A stretch of 64,000 nucleotides of DNA from contig UYJD01000022.1 of assembly GCA_900618795.1 (NCBI GenBank), positions 39,306 through 103,305 of the forward strand, read 5' to 3'. The position numbers were made by a program, and so were the translations under genes. The DNA is from Cyanodermella asteris. Lineage: Eukaryota; Ascomycota; Lecanoromycetes; Ostropales; Stictidaceae. Of this stretch, positions 52,819 through 63,410 are shown piece by piece. How positions within the stretch are numbered: the first letter of the stretch is position 1; each line of letters starts with the position of its first letter. The notes under the pieces are model-generated. The model worked only from the letters and a program-made list of their open reading frames with translations, was not told where the DNA came from and ran no database searches.

Positions 52819-54393
52819 ATGCCGACCGACGGTATATATTCCGGCGGCTGGGATTTCGCTGCAGCCTTGAACCTCATCAACTCTGGCCATGGCGACGGTG
52901 ATATCGCCGAACCAAGTGCTTCGCCCCCACCATCCCTAACCCACTCGGACTCCTCAGATAAGGTGTCAGATGGACCTCCGGATCCTCAGGAGCCGCCTCA
53001 TATCTCTCTGGGCAATTTCGACAAGATCTGGCAATTCTTGGGGACTTCGGCGCCAGACTCGCTCCTCACTCATGATGTCGGCGTTGAGAAAGGGAAAAGA
53101 CCTTTGCCAAAGTTAGAGCGGGAGCATAAGACTGTGACGTGGAGCGATCACCCGGACATCTTCACTCTAGAAGAGAATGCCAGCCAAACCCTGCCCGGGT
53201 TGACGAAGCAGCAGCGAAAGAAAGAGCGTCGCCGGCTTCGAAGGCTGAACAACGTTGAACAGTCATCCGGTGACGACGATGTCATCTCGAGTATTAGCTC
53301 GAATTATAAACGATCTTTGAAGCATGCGCGCCCTGCGAGCGAAGGCGAGACCAATGCCGACACGAAGCTCGCTGTAAAGCGGAGCAAGGAACGGCAGAGC
53401 ATCATACAACAGATCGTAGCCGACACGCCAACCAAGACCAAGAAACACCGACCTTCAAATCCCCACGACTTCTTTCTTCAACAGGTTTCCGCTAAGCAAG
53501 CAGAGTGGCAAACCCCAGAACCTCCACGTTACAATCTTCGGTCTACTTCTGAACAAAACACCCATGGCTTCAATAATCCCATTGCTGATTCTGACCTTAC
53601 AAATACTTTCACCAAGAAGAAGGAATTATTGCAACTTTTAAGCACAAGGTTCGCATCCGACTGGCGAACGCTCGCAGGACTCTCGTACTCCTGCAATACT
53701 CCGTACGAGCCGGTCAGGGAAGCCGATCCTTTCGGAGTCCACGTCTTCATTGATATCAGCAACATTTTGATTGGTTTTCATGACGCCATCAAGCTGAAGA
53801 GAGGCCTTAGCAGGTCTCACAAAATACCACGCCAAAAACTGTCTTTCTACAACCTTTCACTCGTTCTCGAGCGCGGCAGACATGCAGCAAAGCGGTGTTT
53901 AGTGGGCAGTGATATGCTGGAATGCATTGACGAAGCTCGCGACATTGGCTATGAGACCAATATATTGGAGCGTGTAACGAAGGAGAAGATGCTCACTCCT
54001 CGCCAGCGCTATTGGAGAGCTCGAGATGCAAAGTCGGGTGCTTCCTCTGGCGGTGAGGCCATGAGTGGAACGGACGAGGAGTTCCAAACGGTCACAAAAC
54101 GCGTCGAGCAAGCTGTTGACGAGATTTTGCATCTCAAGATGATGCTCAGCATCGTTGACACAGCCGAGCCGAGCACCATCGTTCTAGCTACGGGTGACGC
54201 CGCGGAAGCGGAGTACAGCCAAGGATTTCTCTCCATGTGTGAACGTGCGCTCAGCAAAGGATGGAAAGTTGAAGTTGTCGCGTTTAAGCACAGCATCAGT
54301 TTTGCCTACAAACGCAAAGAATGGGTTGATCAGTGGGACGGCCGTTTCAAGGTCATTGAGCTTGATGAGTTCGTCGACATGCTCCGTTTGTAA
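52819..54393 (+). CDS. NYN-domain (PIN-like) predicted ribonuclease
   Basis: Protein of 524 residues in one exon. The first 290 residues are disordered, with a strongly basic patch (TKQQRKKERRRLRRL) that could bind RNA or act as a nuclear signal. The C-terminal 230 residues form a NYN/PIN-like nuclease fold. The first strand VHVFIDISNILIGF carries acidic D312, with Asn two residues after it. Next come RHAAKRCLVGSD, a helical insert, and a late strand TIVLATGDAAEAEYSQGF with D460 in the usual GD position, then GWKVEVVAFKHSISFAY. The two Asp residues suggest metal-dependent RNA cleavage, but a third acidic residue was not assigned. The fold call is good; target and activity are unknown. Confidence 0.8.
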   Translation: MPTDGIYSGGWDFAAALNLINSGHGDGDIAEPSASPPPSLTHSDSSDKVSDGPPDPQEPPHISLGNFDKIWQFLGTSAPDSLLTHDVGVEKGKRPLPKLEREHKTVTWSDHPDIFTLEENASQTLPGLTKQQRKKERRRLRRLNNVEQSSGDDDVISSISSNYKRSLKHARPASEGETNADTKLAVKRSKERQSIIQQIVADTPTKTKKHRPSNPHDFFLQQVSAKQAEWQTPEPPRYNLRSTSEQNTHGFNNPIADSDLTNTFTKKKELLQLLSTRFASDWRTLAGLSYSCNTPYEPVREADPFGVHVFIDISNILIGFHDAIKLKRGLSRSHKIPRQKLSFYNLSLVLERGRHAAKRCLVGSDMLECIDEARDIGYETNILERVTKEKMLTPRQRYWRARDAKSGASSGGEAMSGTDEEFQTVTKRVEQAVDEILHLKMMLSIVDTAEPSTIVLATGDAAEAEYSQGFLSMCERALSKGWKVEVVAFKHSISFAYKRKEWVDQWDGRFKVIELDEFVDMLRL

Positions 54394-54908
54394 TTGGATG
54401 GTTCGCTACCTATACATTGATAATCAGGTGTTCTGTGAGTGGAGGGGAGCCAGGTAGCACTGTCCTCTCCCCTCAGTGGACACACAGATTTTCCATGAGG
54501 TGATACGGCCAATCATGAAAACAATCATGATGTTTGGGATGTCGTCAGGACGCAGTTCACCTGCCGAGAAGATATGTTGTAGTTATGTTGTAGTTAGTCC
54601 TTAGAAATGTTCAGGCGTACTTTAAGCGTCCCTTTCCTTATTCACAGCCGGCTTGCGCACTGGATGCAGCTCAATCAATATGTTGATTGCTTTCTGCACC
54701 GATGTCTTGTTCCTAAACAAGTCTCACTTGGGTTTTCAACCAAGCCTACCGCCAACCTTGACGTGATTTCTGGCACCTTGGATAAGCGGCAGTTCAATGT
54801 ATGTGCAAATCCGAACTTCTGAAGTATTTTCTTCATGTCTAGAGGATCTTTGGCACGTCGTGTGCAGACAGACCGTCACTTTCCGTTTGACCATGACCCA
54901 GATCCATT
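54394..54908. other. Convergent 3' spacer
   Basis: Between the NYN gene (+) and the carrier gene (-). No coding signal. Confidence 0.6.
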
Positions 54909-56215
54909 TCACTTCGCCTGCAGCCTTTCGAGAACCCACTCATACACCATCCACTGTGTTGCATCAGTCAGCTAACCTCGAAGGCGTCCCCAAAGCCATT
55001 CTTCGACGTACCTGGACGGCATTGACAATAAAAGCTCTCGCACTGCAGACACCGAGACCTCGAAAGAAGACGCGTACCCCCTCCTGTCGATATGCTTCCC
55101 GAGCAATCTGGATGGCACCCTTTCGCCCACTGTCCGACGTCCCTCGGCTACCATGACTCAGCAGCGGCTCTGCTTCATGTCTTGCTCCAAGTAGGTCCTG
55201 CGTCTGATACCTGGATTTGATCACGTCCAGTGGAAAGATTGACGCCCAAGTAACGACGCCCGCCAAACCGCCACAGATCAACACCCGAAATGCCTGGCCA
55301 CGGGCATCGTCCTCATCCATCTGCCAGGAGCGTTTGCAGAGCTCGTACGACCAGAAACTGACACTTGGTCAGCGCCTGCGGCCGTAGGTGAGGTAATTGA
55401 ACTCACTAAAAGCCGTATCCCACAGCATCTCGAACACTGGTGATGGCCCCACCGGTGTATAATTGGCGAAGGCCACGCAGCCCCCCTCCGCCAAGTTTCC
55501 ACATGTCCCTGGCAACGCCGAAGCTACCCTGGGACGATCCGTTGACCTGGGCTCTGCATTTCACACTTTCGGTGGGCGCACTGACAACCCATGTTGCGAG
55601 GCCGCCTATCGCACCGGCCACCCATATTGAGGTCAGGAGTGTGCTTGTGGGAGGGGCTGAGGGATCGGTTACGTCGCTATCGATGGCACATAGTGTTCGA
55701 TTATAAGTGACGAATAAGAGGGCGTTGAGGGGACCGTAGGTTAGGAGAGGTGGGCTAATGCCTGAACGCTATTGATTAACAACACTCCCAGCAGCAGCAT
55801 CACCAGGAAGCAAAAAGAACAGGATGTACAACAGACGCAGGTGTTCCGACCAAGCTACTCGTCGCTGACTTGGTAGCATTAGAGTCGCAAAGCGAGCGAG
55901 ATGTCTCTTTTCTACGTTCATGTTCCGTGCCTGCTTGGACCGCGACAAGGCTTGTGTATTTAAGCTGTGCGACCTGACTGGGAGCAAAGAGCTACACGTA
56001 CCCCGAGAGAATTTTCTGTAGTCGAGCAATTGGCTCAATTGCGAACCGTCTTTTGCCGCGACGCGTGAACCAGACGCAGTCGGCCCTGTGACCAGTGAGC
56101 ATGTCCCAAATGGTGGAGCAGAGACTTGCAGGCGAACCTTCAAGATATCCAAGGGATTGCCAATAACGATTCCAGCGGCGCCACTGATATAGCCTGCCCA
56201 GAAATCTGCCGACAT
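54909..56215 (-). CDS. Mitochondrial carrier family (SLC25) transporter
   Basis: Inner-membrane solute carrier of 319 residues with three repeats. Exons: 56002-56215, 55407-55761, 55012-55357 and 54909-54953; introns of 240, 49 and 58 bases have GTACGT or GTGAGT donors and keep the frame exactly. Each repeat has the PX[DE]XX[KR] signature: NPLDILKVRLQ, APTESVKCRAQ and FPLDVIKSRYQ. Helices begin FWAGYISGAAGIVIG, VAGAIGGLATWVV and VLICGGLAGVVTWAS. The last exon (WMVYEWVLERLQAK, 14 residues) is easily missed, and the 240-base first intron is long for this window. The second-repeat signature has Thr-Glu in place of Leu-Asp. Substrate not assignable from these motifs; the NAVQWMVYEW ending recalls the carnitine/ornithine branch only loosely. 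Confidence 0.9.
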
Positions 56216-57583
56216 GAGATTGCGAGACCAATGCCTCTTCCGACAGGTGTACAGGCTCAAGAAGGACTTGATAGGTGAGGGGCAACTTTGATACCACATT
56301 GGCGGACTTGATTCCGTCGTGGCGCTCGTCATAAAGCTTGTCTCGAAGTTGAGCCGCGTTGAAGAGGCTCAGACTCGACATCGTACTGCGCTAGGTGCAG
56401 CTGGACCAATTGGACGAAGACCATGAGGCGCGAGCCTGCTCCTCAGCAGGCAGCTAAGCTACTTTTACAAGCCGCGAGCGTTCGAACGCGACATCATGGA
56501 CATGAACAGAGGAAAGTTGAGTCGGCTGAGTCAGACAGCGGGCGAAGTTGGCCGTGATGCCACCACGGGTCTTTCGAGCTTCTCCAGGGAACGCGGTTCA
56601 AGGTCCGTTCAGGCACCAGAGGCAGACGGACCAGACTTCGATATCAACAACGAGCATCAACAAACAAGTCGATTCGAAGGACTTGTTTACTTGGAACGTT
56701 CCTTTCGTGGTCGTTCTCAGCGCGTCAAGGTTAACAGCTTGAAGCATCACGTGACCCGTCTCGACTTTTACTTGCCGGCTCCAGGCGTTGCGAGGTTCGT
56801 GTTCTGCTCGTCAAAGCCATTACGAAACAACCCTTTGCGCGGACAACAGCCTGGGAGCGCTTTATTGCTTCAAGGCTGGGCGGCTTTAAGACACAACAGC
56901 GGGGAGCCTGCATTTTCTTGGCAGAGTTCCTTTCTGTCAGAGCCCAGTACGAGCTTTACTCTTTCATACCACCAATCGCTGCGCCTCGCCTCCGATCTCC
57001 CTCCTAGACCAGAGCGCTGCACGCGCAACGGCTAGGTAGTGATCCCCCGGCAGCATCGCCTGGCCGCCGACACTCTAGTTTCCCTGTGAGTCCTCTGGCT
57101 CTTCATCGTTCAAATCAGTTTTTGTCGAGACTCCTCTTTGTGTTCGAGCCTGTCAGCTTCCCAATGGCTTATGCAAAGCTTGCCGGCCAGCTGTTCTCCG
57201 TGGCGGGGCAGACTCCGATACCGACCTTCGAAGTCGCCCGCTCTGAAGCTCAGCGACCCCAATGCGCGTGACGTGCTTCAAGTCTTTGCTTATGCTATTG
57301 CCTGTACCGGATTCATTCTGGCTTACCTGGCTGAAAGCCGATATGCCGCTGATTCTCAGGCAATTGCCCCGAGGCTTCAGTTCACGAGACGTGGCTTTCT
57401 CTTGGTTCCTCGTGGCTGGACAGCCATCACAGTGTCCCCCTTTTCAAATTTCACCAGAGCTCGTGAGCTGACCTGGCTGCTATATTTCAGATTAGATTAC
57501 CGTGGCTTTTGCTATTCTTTTATCTCCTCCCCTCTTCGAGGGTGTCTACTCGGCTTCGGCCGAATGCCGGACTGACGAACGAC
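56216..57583. other. Divergent spacer and long leader before the SPT10-like gene
   Basis: About 1.37 kb between divergent starts; frames here are short and overlapping. Confidence 0.55.
57086..57490 (+). other. Possible 5'-leader intron of the SPT10-like gene
   Basis: A strong donor GTGAGT at 57086 and a good acceptor TATTTCAG ending at 57490, with GCTGAC about 25 bases before it, would define a 405-base intron in the untranslated leader. RNA evidence is needed. Confidence 0.35.
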
Positions 57584-59680
57584 ATGCCCGCCATGTTGGA
57601 TGATCCTACTGCACCAACGATAGTCAGAGTCTCCGGAAAGGGACCTCCTGACCAACCGGGGCAGCCGTTGCCTGACATGATACAGCCCCGTCAAGTCACC
57701 CTGAGGGATCGGACCACCATTGCCACGTTGGTCCCAATTGGTCCTGGTGATCAGGTTCCTTCGCGCCTTCTGGCTTTCCTGTGCGAGTTGCTGAACAATG
57801 AGATCAAAGCTGGAGATACCTACCCGATGATGGATGAATTGCCAATTGAACAGTTTGGTAGATACTGGTTTCAGAATTTCGCGGCGATCATGTTGATGGG
57901 CAATGTCCCTAGTGTCGGGGACCTGACGAGGATGGAGAGTCACGGCACCGACTGGAAGGAGGTGTGCATGGGAAGTTTCTACATCAAGCCCAACTATCCT
58001 GGCCGATCCAGTCATGTCTGCAACGGTGGCTTTCTTGTTGCCAATGCTAGCCGGAACAGAGGTGTTGGCAAGCTGATGGGCGAAGGTTATCTGGACTGGG
58101 CTCCTAAACTTGGCTACGTCTACTCGGTCTTTAATCTGGTCTACGAAACGAACCATGCTTCCATCAGGATCTGGGACTCGTTAGGTTTCAAGCGCATTGG
58201 TAGGGTCAAGGGGTGCGGCTCGCTAAAATCTTCGCCAAATGCATATGTTGATGCGATCATCTACGGGCGGGATCTGGGGCCAGACTCCGAAGACCTCGTC
58301 TCCGAAGAGCGGTTCGACAAGATCAGATACTATCTAAAGCATCAGAAATACCCCGTTGGTGCTGACCGAGCCGAGAAATCTCGGTTGAGAAGTGCGGCAA
58401 CTCATTATCATCTCACAGCTGATCCGCTTGGAGGAGACGATCTGCTAATGCTTAAGGACAAGGAAGTCATCTCTGATCAGACAAAGCAATATGACATCGC
58501 TCGGGCGATGCACCGCCAAAGTCACGGCGGTATCAACAAGACCACCGCTACTATCGCAGAAAAGTACCACTGGGTACGGATTAAAGAGACCGTCTCCTTG
58601 GTGATCAAGAACTGCACGGAATGTAAAGAGAACAACAAGGTCCCTACAAGCTATGCAAACAAGGATCCTCCTGGCAACAGCTCGCTTCCGAGCAAGACTC
58701 CACCAACGTTGGGACCTTCCGGTATGACCCCCATGGACGGCACGAATACACCTCCCTTAGCTACCGGCCAAATGCGTCAGCATCAGCACCAGCAGCAACA
58801 GGCGCAGGCGCAGGCGCAGGCACAAGTGCAGCAGCAACAGCAACAGCAACAACAGTCCATGGGCGCGTTCGAGCCACCACTAGCGCCAGCAATGGGTGGG
58901 AATTCGTCCATGCCTCATGATGTATCCTCTGCTCGCCACAGCCCACTCCATCAACAGACACCTGTAACAGGGCCGACAACGATATCCATGGCCTCATCAG
59001 TGCTGCCTCCACGATCGATGCAGCAAGCACAGCATCATGTAAGTTAAAGAGCACTTTTACGAACTGACACGGGGCTAACTGAGTGATAGCCTCCTCATCC
59101 CGGCCAATTGACACAACAGACACCCATGCAAAACCATATGGCTCAGAACATTATTCCACCTCACATCAATAATCATCTCGGCATGTCGATGTCAAGCGCT
59201 CACGTAACACCCGCTGGTAGCGCAGTACACTCGCCGTTGCCCAGTGGACCGGCGTCTGCACCGATATCGGGTATGCAGCAGCCTTTCGATATTCACCAAC
59301 TCGATCCACTGCTCCATGGCATGCCACAATATTCAGCACAAGATATGTCCGGCGCCAGCATCGATGACGCTATGCAGGGGATGGATCATCTCGATATGGA
59401 TGCCAGCATGCATGATCTAAACGACCTCAATGCGATGGGGCTTGGTGATGGAGCAGTTCATGGTATGACGGATCATAGCCAGCTCGGCCAGGGCCCGCAA
59501 CCTGGTACCATGGGAATGGGTGCGATGCCTCCCCACCACGGTGGACCGCCTGATGGACTGCTCGAGCACCACGATCATCACGGTCACGCACCTACAAAGC
59601 ATGAAATGCCCGATTTCAACACGGACAGTATGATGCTTGACGGTAGCCTAGATCTTTCCAAAACTTCCAACCTCGGATAG
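57584..59680 (+). CDS. SPT10-like acetyltransferase with integrase-type HHCC zinc finger
   Basis: Probable activator of histone genes, nuclear. Exons: 57584-59038 and 59090-59680; a 51-base intron (GTAAGT, GCTAAC, TAG) joins codons cleanly to give 681 residues. A GNAT acetyltransferase domain spans about 85-230, with the acetyl-CoA loop RNRGVG (157-162) and NHASIRIWDSLGFKRIG. A zinc finger H310-x3-H314-x29-C344-x2-C347 follows (HRQSHGG ... YHWVRIK ... NCTECK), the HHCC pattern of retroelement integrases. In yeast Spt10 the DNA-binding zinc finger that reads histone promoters was described as integrase-like, matching this order. Gln/Ala-rich and His/Met/Gly-rich tails follow. The ATG at 57584 (MPAMLDDPTAP) is the first in frame. 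Function is inferred from the domain pair. Confidence 0.88.
58787..58857 (+). repeat. Coding CAG/CAA and CAGGCG repeats (poly-Gln, Gln-Ala)
   Basis: Within the SPT10-like gene, mixed CAG/CAA codons flank tandem CAGGCG copies, encoding Gln runs and a QAQAQAQA stretch. Length variation between strains is likely. Confidence 0.85.
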
Positions 59681-60461
59681 CGCCTGTTGAACGGCATGGC
59701 AAGGAAAAGGCAAAAAACCACTGCATTTACTGGTGTCACGGTTCTGGACAAAGCCTTCACGTGTTGGCTTTGCACTCACTCCCTTGGCGGCGTTCGGGCA
59801 CAAAAAGCCCGCGGGCAGCGGTGCACTTGCCATTAATAGGCAACAATGATAGATATTGTAAGAAAGCAAACGGCATATCCACAACGCATTCTTTTCATTG
59901 CTAGCTTGCGGCCGGTAATTTTATCGACGACCAGTTTGCGGAATCCCCATATGAAAAGGAGCAGTCACACATAGTTTGCCTGGAACCAAAGCAGAGCTGG
60001 GATGGAGTTTCAGAAGCTACCTAGGACGATATCAGCGACTTCATGATATGCTATCCCCACATAGTTAGCAGCTAATGCTTAGCCAGAAGCTTAGCCGGCG
60101 CCACTGTTTAAAGGGAAACTGTTGATGCTAACTACTGACGTTCGCTTAGTGAAGCGTATTGATTATTATTGTTCTGTGAACTGATTCTGCGGCATCGTGT
60201 TTCGGCTTTGCGTTAGTATGAGGTAGTTGTTGGGATGCGGAAAGGCGCGGGATGATGGTGGTAGCAGCCGACGTCTGGCCTGATTGGCCGAAGCGGCGGC
60301 CTGCCATTTCTCTACAGCTTTTGCGATGTACTCGCGGCTCTGCTTTCTCGCCGCCATTGATCTCCCAGACCATCCAGCGCTCGTTGCATATTCGCGAAGC
60401 TTACCTCGCCTCTCCTTCAAACTCTCGGCCACGTTTCTCACGACCTCCACCCGCGGTAGCT
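59681..60461. other. Spacer between SPT10-like gene and LPD1
   Basis: Both genes run on the + strand. Holds the 3' region of the first and a pyrimidine-rich leader of LPD1 (from about 60340). Nothing else seen. Confidence 0.55.
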
Positions 60462-62201
60462 ATGCTCCGTCAGTCCCTCTTCCGCTCAGCTCCCAGGGTG
60501 GCTATCCGCCCTACGGCTGCGCCAGCACCCTACACTTCCACAATCGCACCGCACAACTATGCTTGGATAAGGCGACGAGGGTACGCAACCGAAGCAGGTA
60601 CGTTGCGCAATCACTAAGAACAATATGGGCGGCTCACGCCGCTCGAGCGCTCCTCTTCGAAGCTGTTGCCAGAACTGAAAGCTAATATGAAACAGAAGAG
60701 CACGATGTGGTCATCATCGGCGGTGGCGTCGCAGGATATGTCGCAGCTATCAAGGCTGGTCAAGAGGGTCTCAAGGTCAGCATCAGAAACATGGAGGTTG
60801 CGGACATTCTGACTCACTCAACAGACTGCTTGCATAGAAAAGCGTGGCGTACTTGGGGGCACTTGTCTCAACGTCGGCTGCATTCCCTCGAAATCCCTCC
60901 TGAACAACTCGCATCTCTACCACACCATCAAACATGATACGGAAAAACGTGGCATCAAGGTCGGCGACCTTCAGCTCGACCTCAAGCAAATGATGTCTGC
61001 CAAGGAGTCGTCCGTGAACGGCCTGACCAAGGGAATTGAATTTCTATTCAAGAAGAACAAGGTAGACTACGTCCCAGGTACAGCCAGCTTCGTGGACGAG
61101 AATACGGTGGCAGTCAACCTGGTCGAGGGTGGCCAGAAGACGCTCCGCGGCAAGAACATCATCGTCGCGACGGGCAGTGAAGCGACCCCTTTCCCCGGCC
61201 TGACTATCGACGAGAAGAAGGTCATCACCAGCACCGGCGCCATTGCTCTGGAGCAGGTTCCAAAGAAGATGTCTGTCATCGGCGGTGGTATTATTGGTCT
61301 GGAAATGGTATAAGCTCCAAAGCCCGCACACCGTCGCCATTTGTACTGACTCATATCACAGGCATCCGTATGGTCTCGTCTTGGTGCCGAGGTGGCCGTC
61401 GTCGAGTTCTTGGGACAAATTGGTGGACCTGGTATGGACGCGGAAATCAGCAAACAGGCTCAGAAAATCCTCACTAAGCAGGGTCTGAAATTCAAGCTCA
61501 ACACCAAGGTCCTCGGAGGTGACGATAGCGGTGAGGGTGTCAAGCTTGAGCTCGAATCCGTCAAGGGCGGCAAGAAGGAAACACTCGAGTCTGACGTTTG
61601 CCTGGTTGCCATCGGCCGTAGGCCATACACAGCTGGCCTTGGTCTCGAGAACATCGGTCTTGAGGTCGACAAGCGTGGACGTCTCGTCATCGATCAAGAG
61701 TATCGCACCAAAATTCCACACATCCGTGTGATCGGGGACTGCACATTTGGCCCTATGCTAGCACACAAAGCCGAGGAGGAGGCTGTTGCTGCCATTGAGT
61801 ACATTTCAAAGGGCTACGGTCACGTCAACTACAACGCCATTCCCAGCGTCATGTACACTCACCCAGAGGTTGCTTGGGTTGGTCAGAACGAGGCCGACCT
61901 CAAGGAAGCCGGTATCAAGTACAAGGTCGGCACTTTCCCCTTCAGCGCCAATTCGAGAGCCAAGACAAACCTCGACACTGATGGAATGGTCAAGTTCCTT
62001 GCGGATGAGAAGACTGACCGGATTCTCGGTGTTCACATCATCGGAGCCAACGCTGGGGAGATGATTGCTGAAGGTACATTGGCATTAGAATACGGTGCCT
62101 CAACGGAAGATGTGGCTCGTACTTGCCATGCACACCCAACGCTTGCGGAGGCTTTCAAGGAGGCAGCAATGGCGACAAGTGCCAAGGCCATCCACTACTA
62201 G
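60462..62201 (+). CDS. LPD1: Dihydrolipoamide dehydrogenase, mitochondrial
   Basis: E3 component shared by pyruvate, 2-oxoglutarate and branched-chain dehydrogenases and the glycine cleavage system; reoxidises dihydrolipoamide with NAD+ (EC 1.8.1.4). Exons: 60462-60597, 60696-60775, 60825-61307 and 61362-62201; introns of 98, 49 and 54 bases join the frame exactly, giving 512 residues. The N-terminus [18 protein letters not shown] is a presequence ending near [11 protein letters not shown] motif is [17 protein letters not shown]; the redox disulfide is [13 protein letters not shown]. The NAD motif is [21 protein letters not shown], interrupted by intron 3; [18 protein letters not shown] is the second FAD motif. 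The interface active-site pair is [10 protein letters not shown]. All catalytic residues present. Confidence 0.97.
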
Positions 62202-62574
62202 AGCGTTAGGTCTAGCATAGACTTGCTGGGAATGTGCTATGTTTTATCGAGCTCCACATGGCAATGAAAAAGCGTGTATGTATGAATAGTTCTTCAGGCA
62301 AGGCATAGAATCGGCGTTAGGAAACCTTGCGGGCTGCTTTCAGATCATCCAGGAGCAGCAATGAAACTGGCCTCTTTATTATCAGCCTCGGCCATCGTCA
62401 CAAGAGACGACAGCCTCAAGCATTTCTCACACCCAAAGGAAGCCGCGGTGTCGTTCCAAGTGACAGACATATGCATGGCTATCAAAATGCAGTCGTCAGA
62501 ACGGCGAGTATATGTCATTGTAGTCCGTTAAGTATGCACGCTCAAATTGCGAATCAAATGAGACGTCATATCCC
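62202..62574. other. Convergent 3' spacer
   Basis: 373 bases between LPD1 (+) and the UNC-50 gene (-). No coding signal. Confidence 0.6.
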
Positions 62575-63410
62575 TCAGTGCTTGCCGGACCCTATCGCAA
62601 AGACGGGCCCTATGTGCGCTGGGATGTTGTATCCGAAAAGGGAAATGAACCACAGCGCAGTGCCGACCACCAAAGGCCAAAGTAATACCACCTGGCCTTG
62701 CAAGAAGGGCAGCGCGTTGTAGCCAAGGAAAGTTATCACAGTATAATATCCCACAGCGACCAGATAAAGCGAATTCCCCAGGAAGATCGAAAAGCTGCTG
62801 AAGGTTTAGCGACTACTCCACTCACACTATCGAATCCCAACTCACAAGTAATCCTTTGATATTACCGGCCACAAAACGAATTGCAGAACGTATAGTAGGA
62901 ACCACGAGGGGAAAAATGCCCGGATAGCGACATCAAAAGCATAGCCAAACTCCAACCATTCCCCTTCGCCCTCCCGTCCCAATTGTGTGAATAGCCCACG
63001 ACTTCTGCCTCCTCTTCGCCCTAGTATCCTCCCGACGAGAAAGTACTCCAGCGTTGCGACCAGCACGCTGAAGAATATGAGATGAACGAAGACGTAAATG
63101 AGCATAAGCCGTACTACTCCGCCCGCCGATGGCGCCGTCGCAACACCCCACGCGATGCCCGTGAGCGCCATGAAGAACGAGAGGAGATAGCTGAAGGAAG
63201 GATCTGCGCGGTGATATGTGTTCTTTGTGTATTTGAGGTGGATGATGCTTTTGAAGACTTTCTTGGGTGCGATCAGGAGGTTGGTCATCTCCCACGCTGC
63301 GAGCTCGAAATCCATCTGCGGAAACTTGAAGAGCCTACATGGGCGCACAGTTAGCATGGAGTACGAGCTTGCTGAGCTTTGCTTGTGGACCTCTTGAAGA
63401 AGCGTGGCAT
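62575..63410 (-). CDS. GMH1: UNC-50/Gmh1 family Golgi membrane protein
   Basis: Multi-span Golgi protein of 242 residues; yeast Gmh1 interacts with the large Arf exchange factors Gea1 and Gea2. Exons: 63391-63410 (20 bases, MPRFFK plus two bases), 62846-63334 and 62575-62794. Intron 1 (56 bases, GTCCAC, GCTAAC, TAG) joins AG|G to give FFKRLFKFPQMDFELAAWEM, the family N-terminus. Intron 2 starts GTGAGT and ends at tandem CAGCAG; using the second gives the stated product. Landmarks are LLIAPKKVFKSI, NTYHRADPSFSYLLSFFMALTG, AFFPSWFLLYVLQFVL, and the last exon LGNSLYLVAVGYY and YNALPFL. An uninterrupted frame runs 277 bases upstream of this ATG and would give a false N-terminus. Confidence 0.92.

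Noticed and set aside
55768-56001. Readthrough of the first carrier intron
   Set aside because: The frame stops and contains no carrier sequence; the 240-base intron joins conserved helices exactly.
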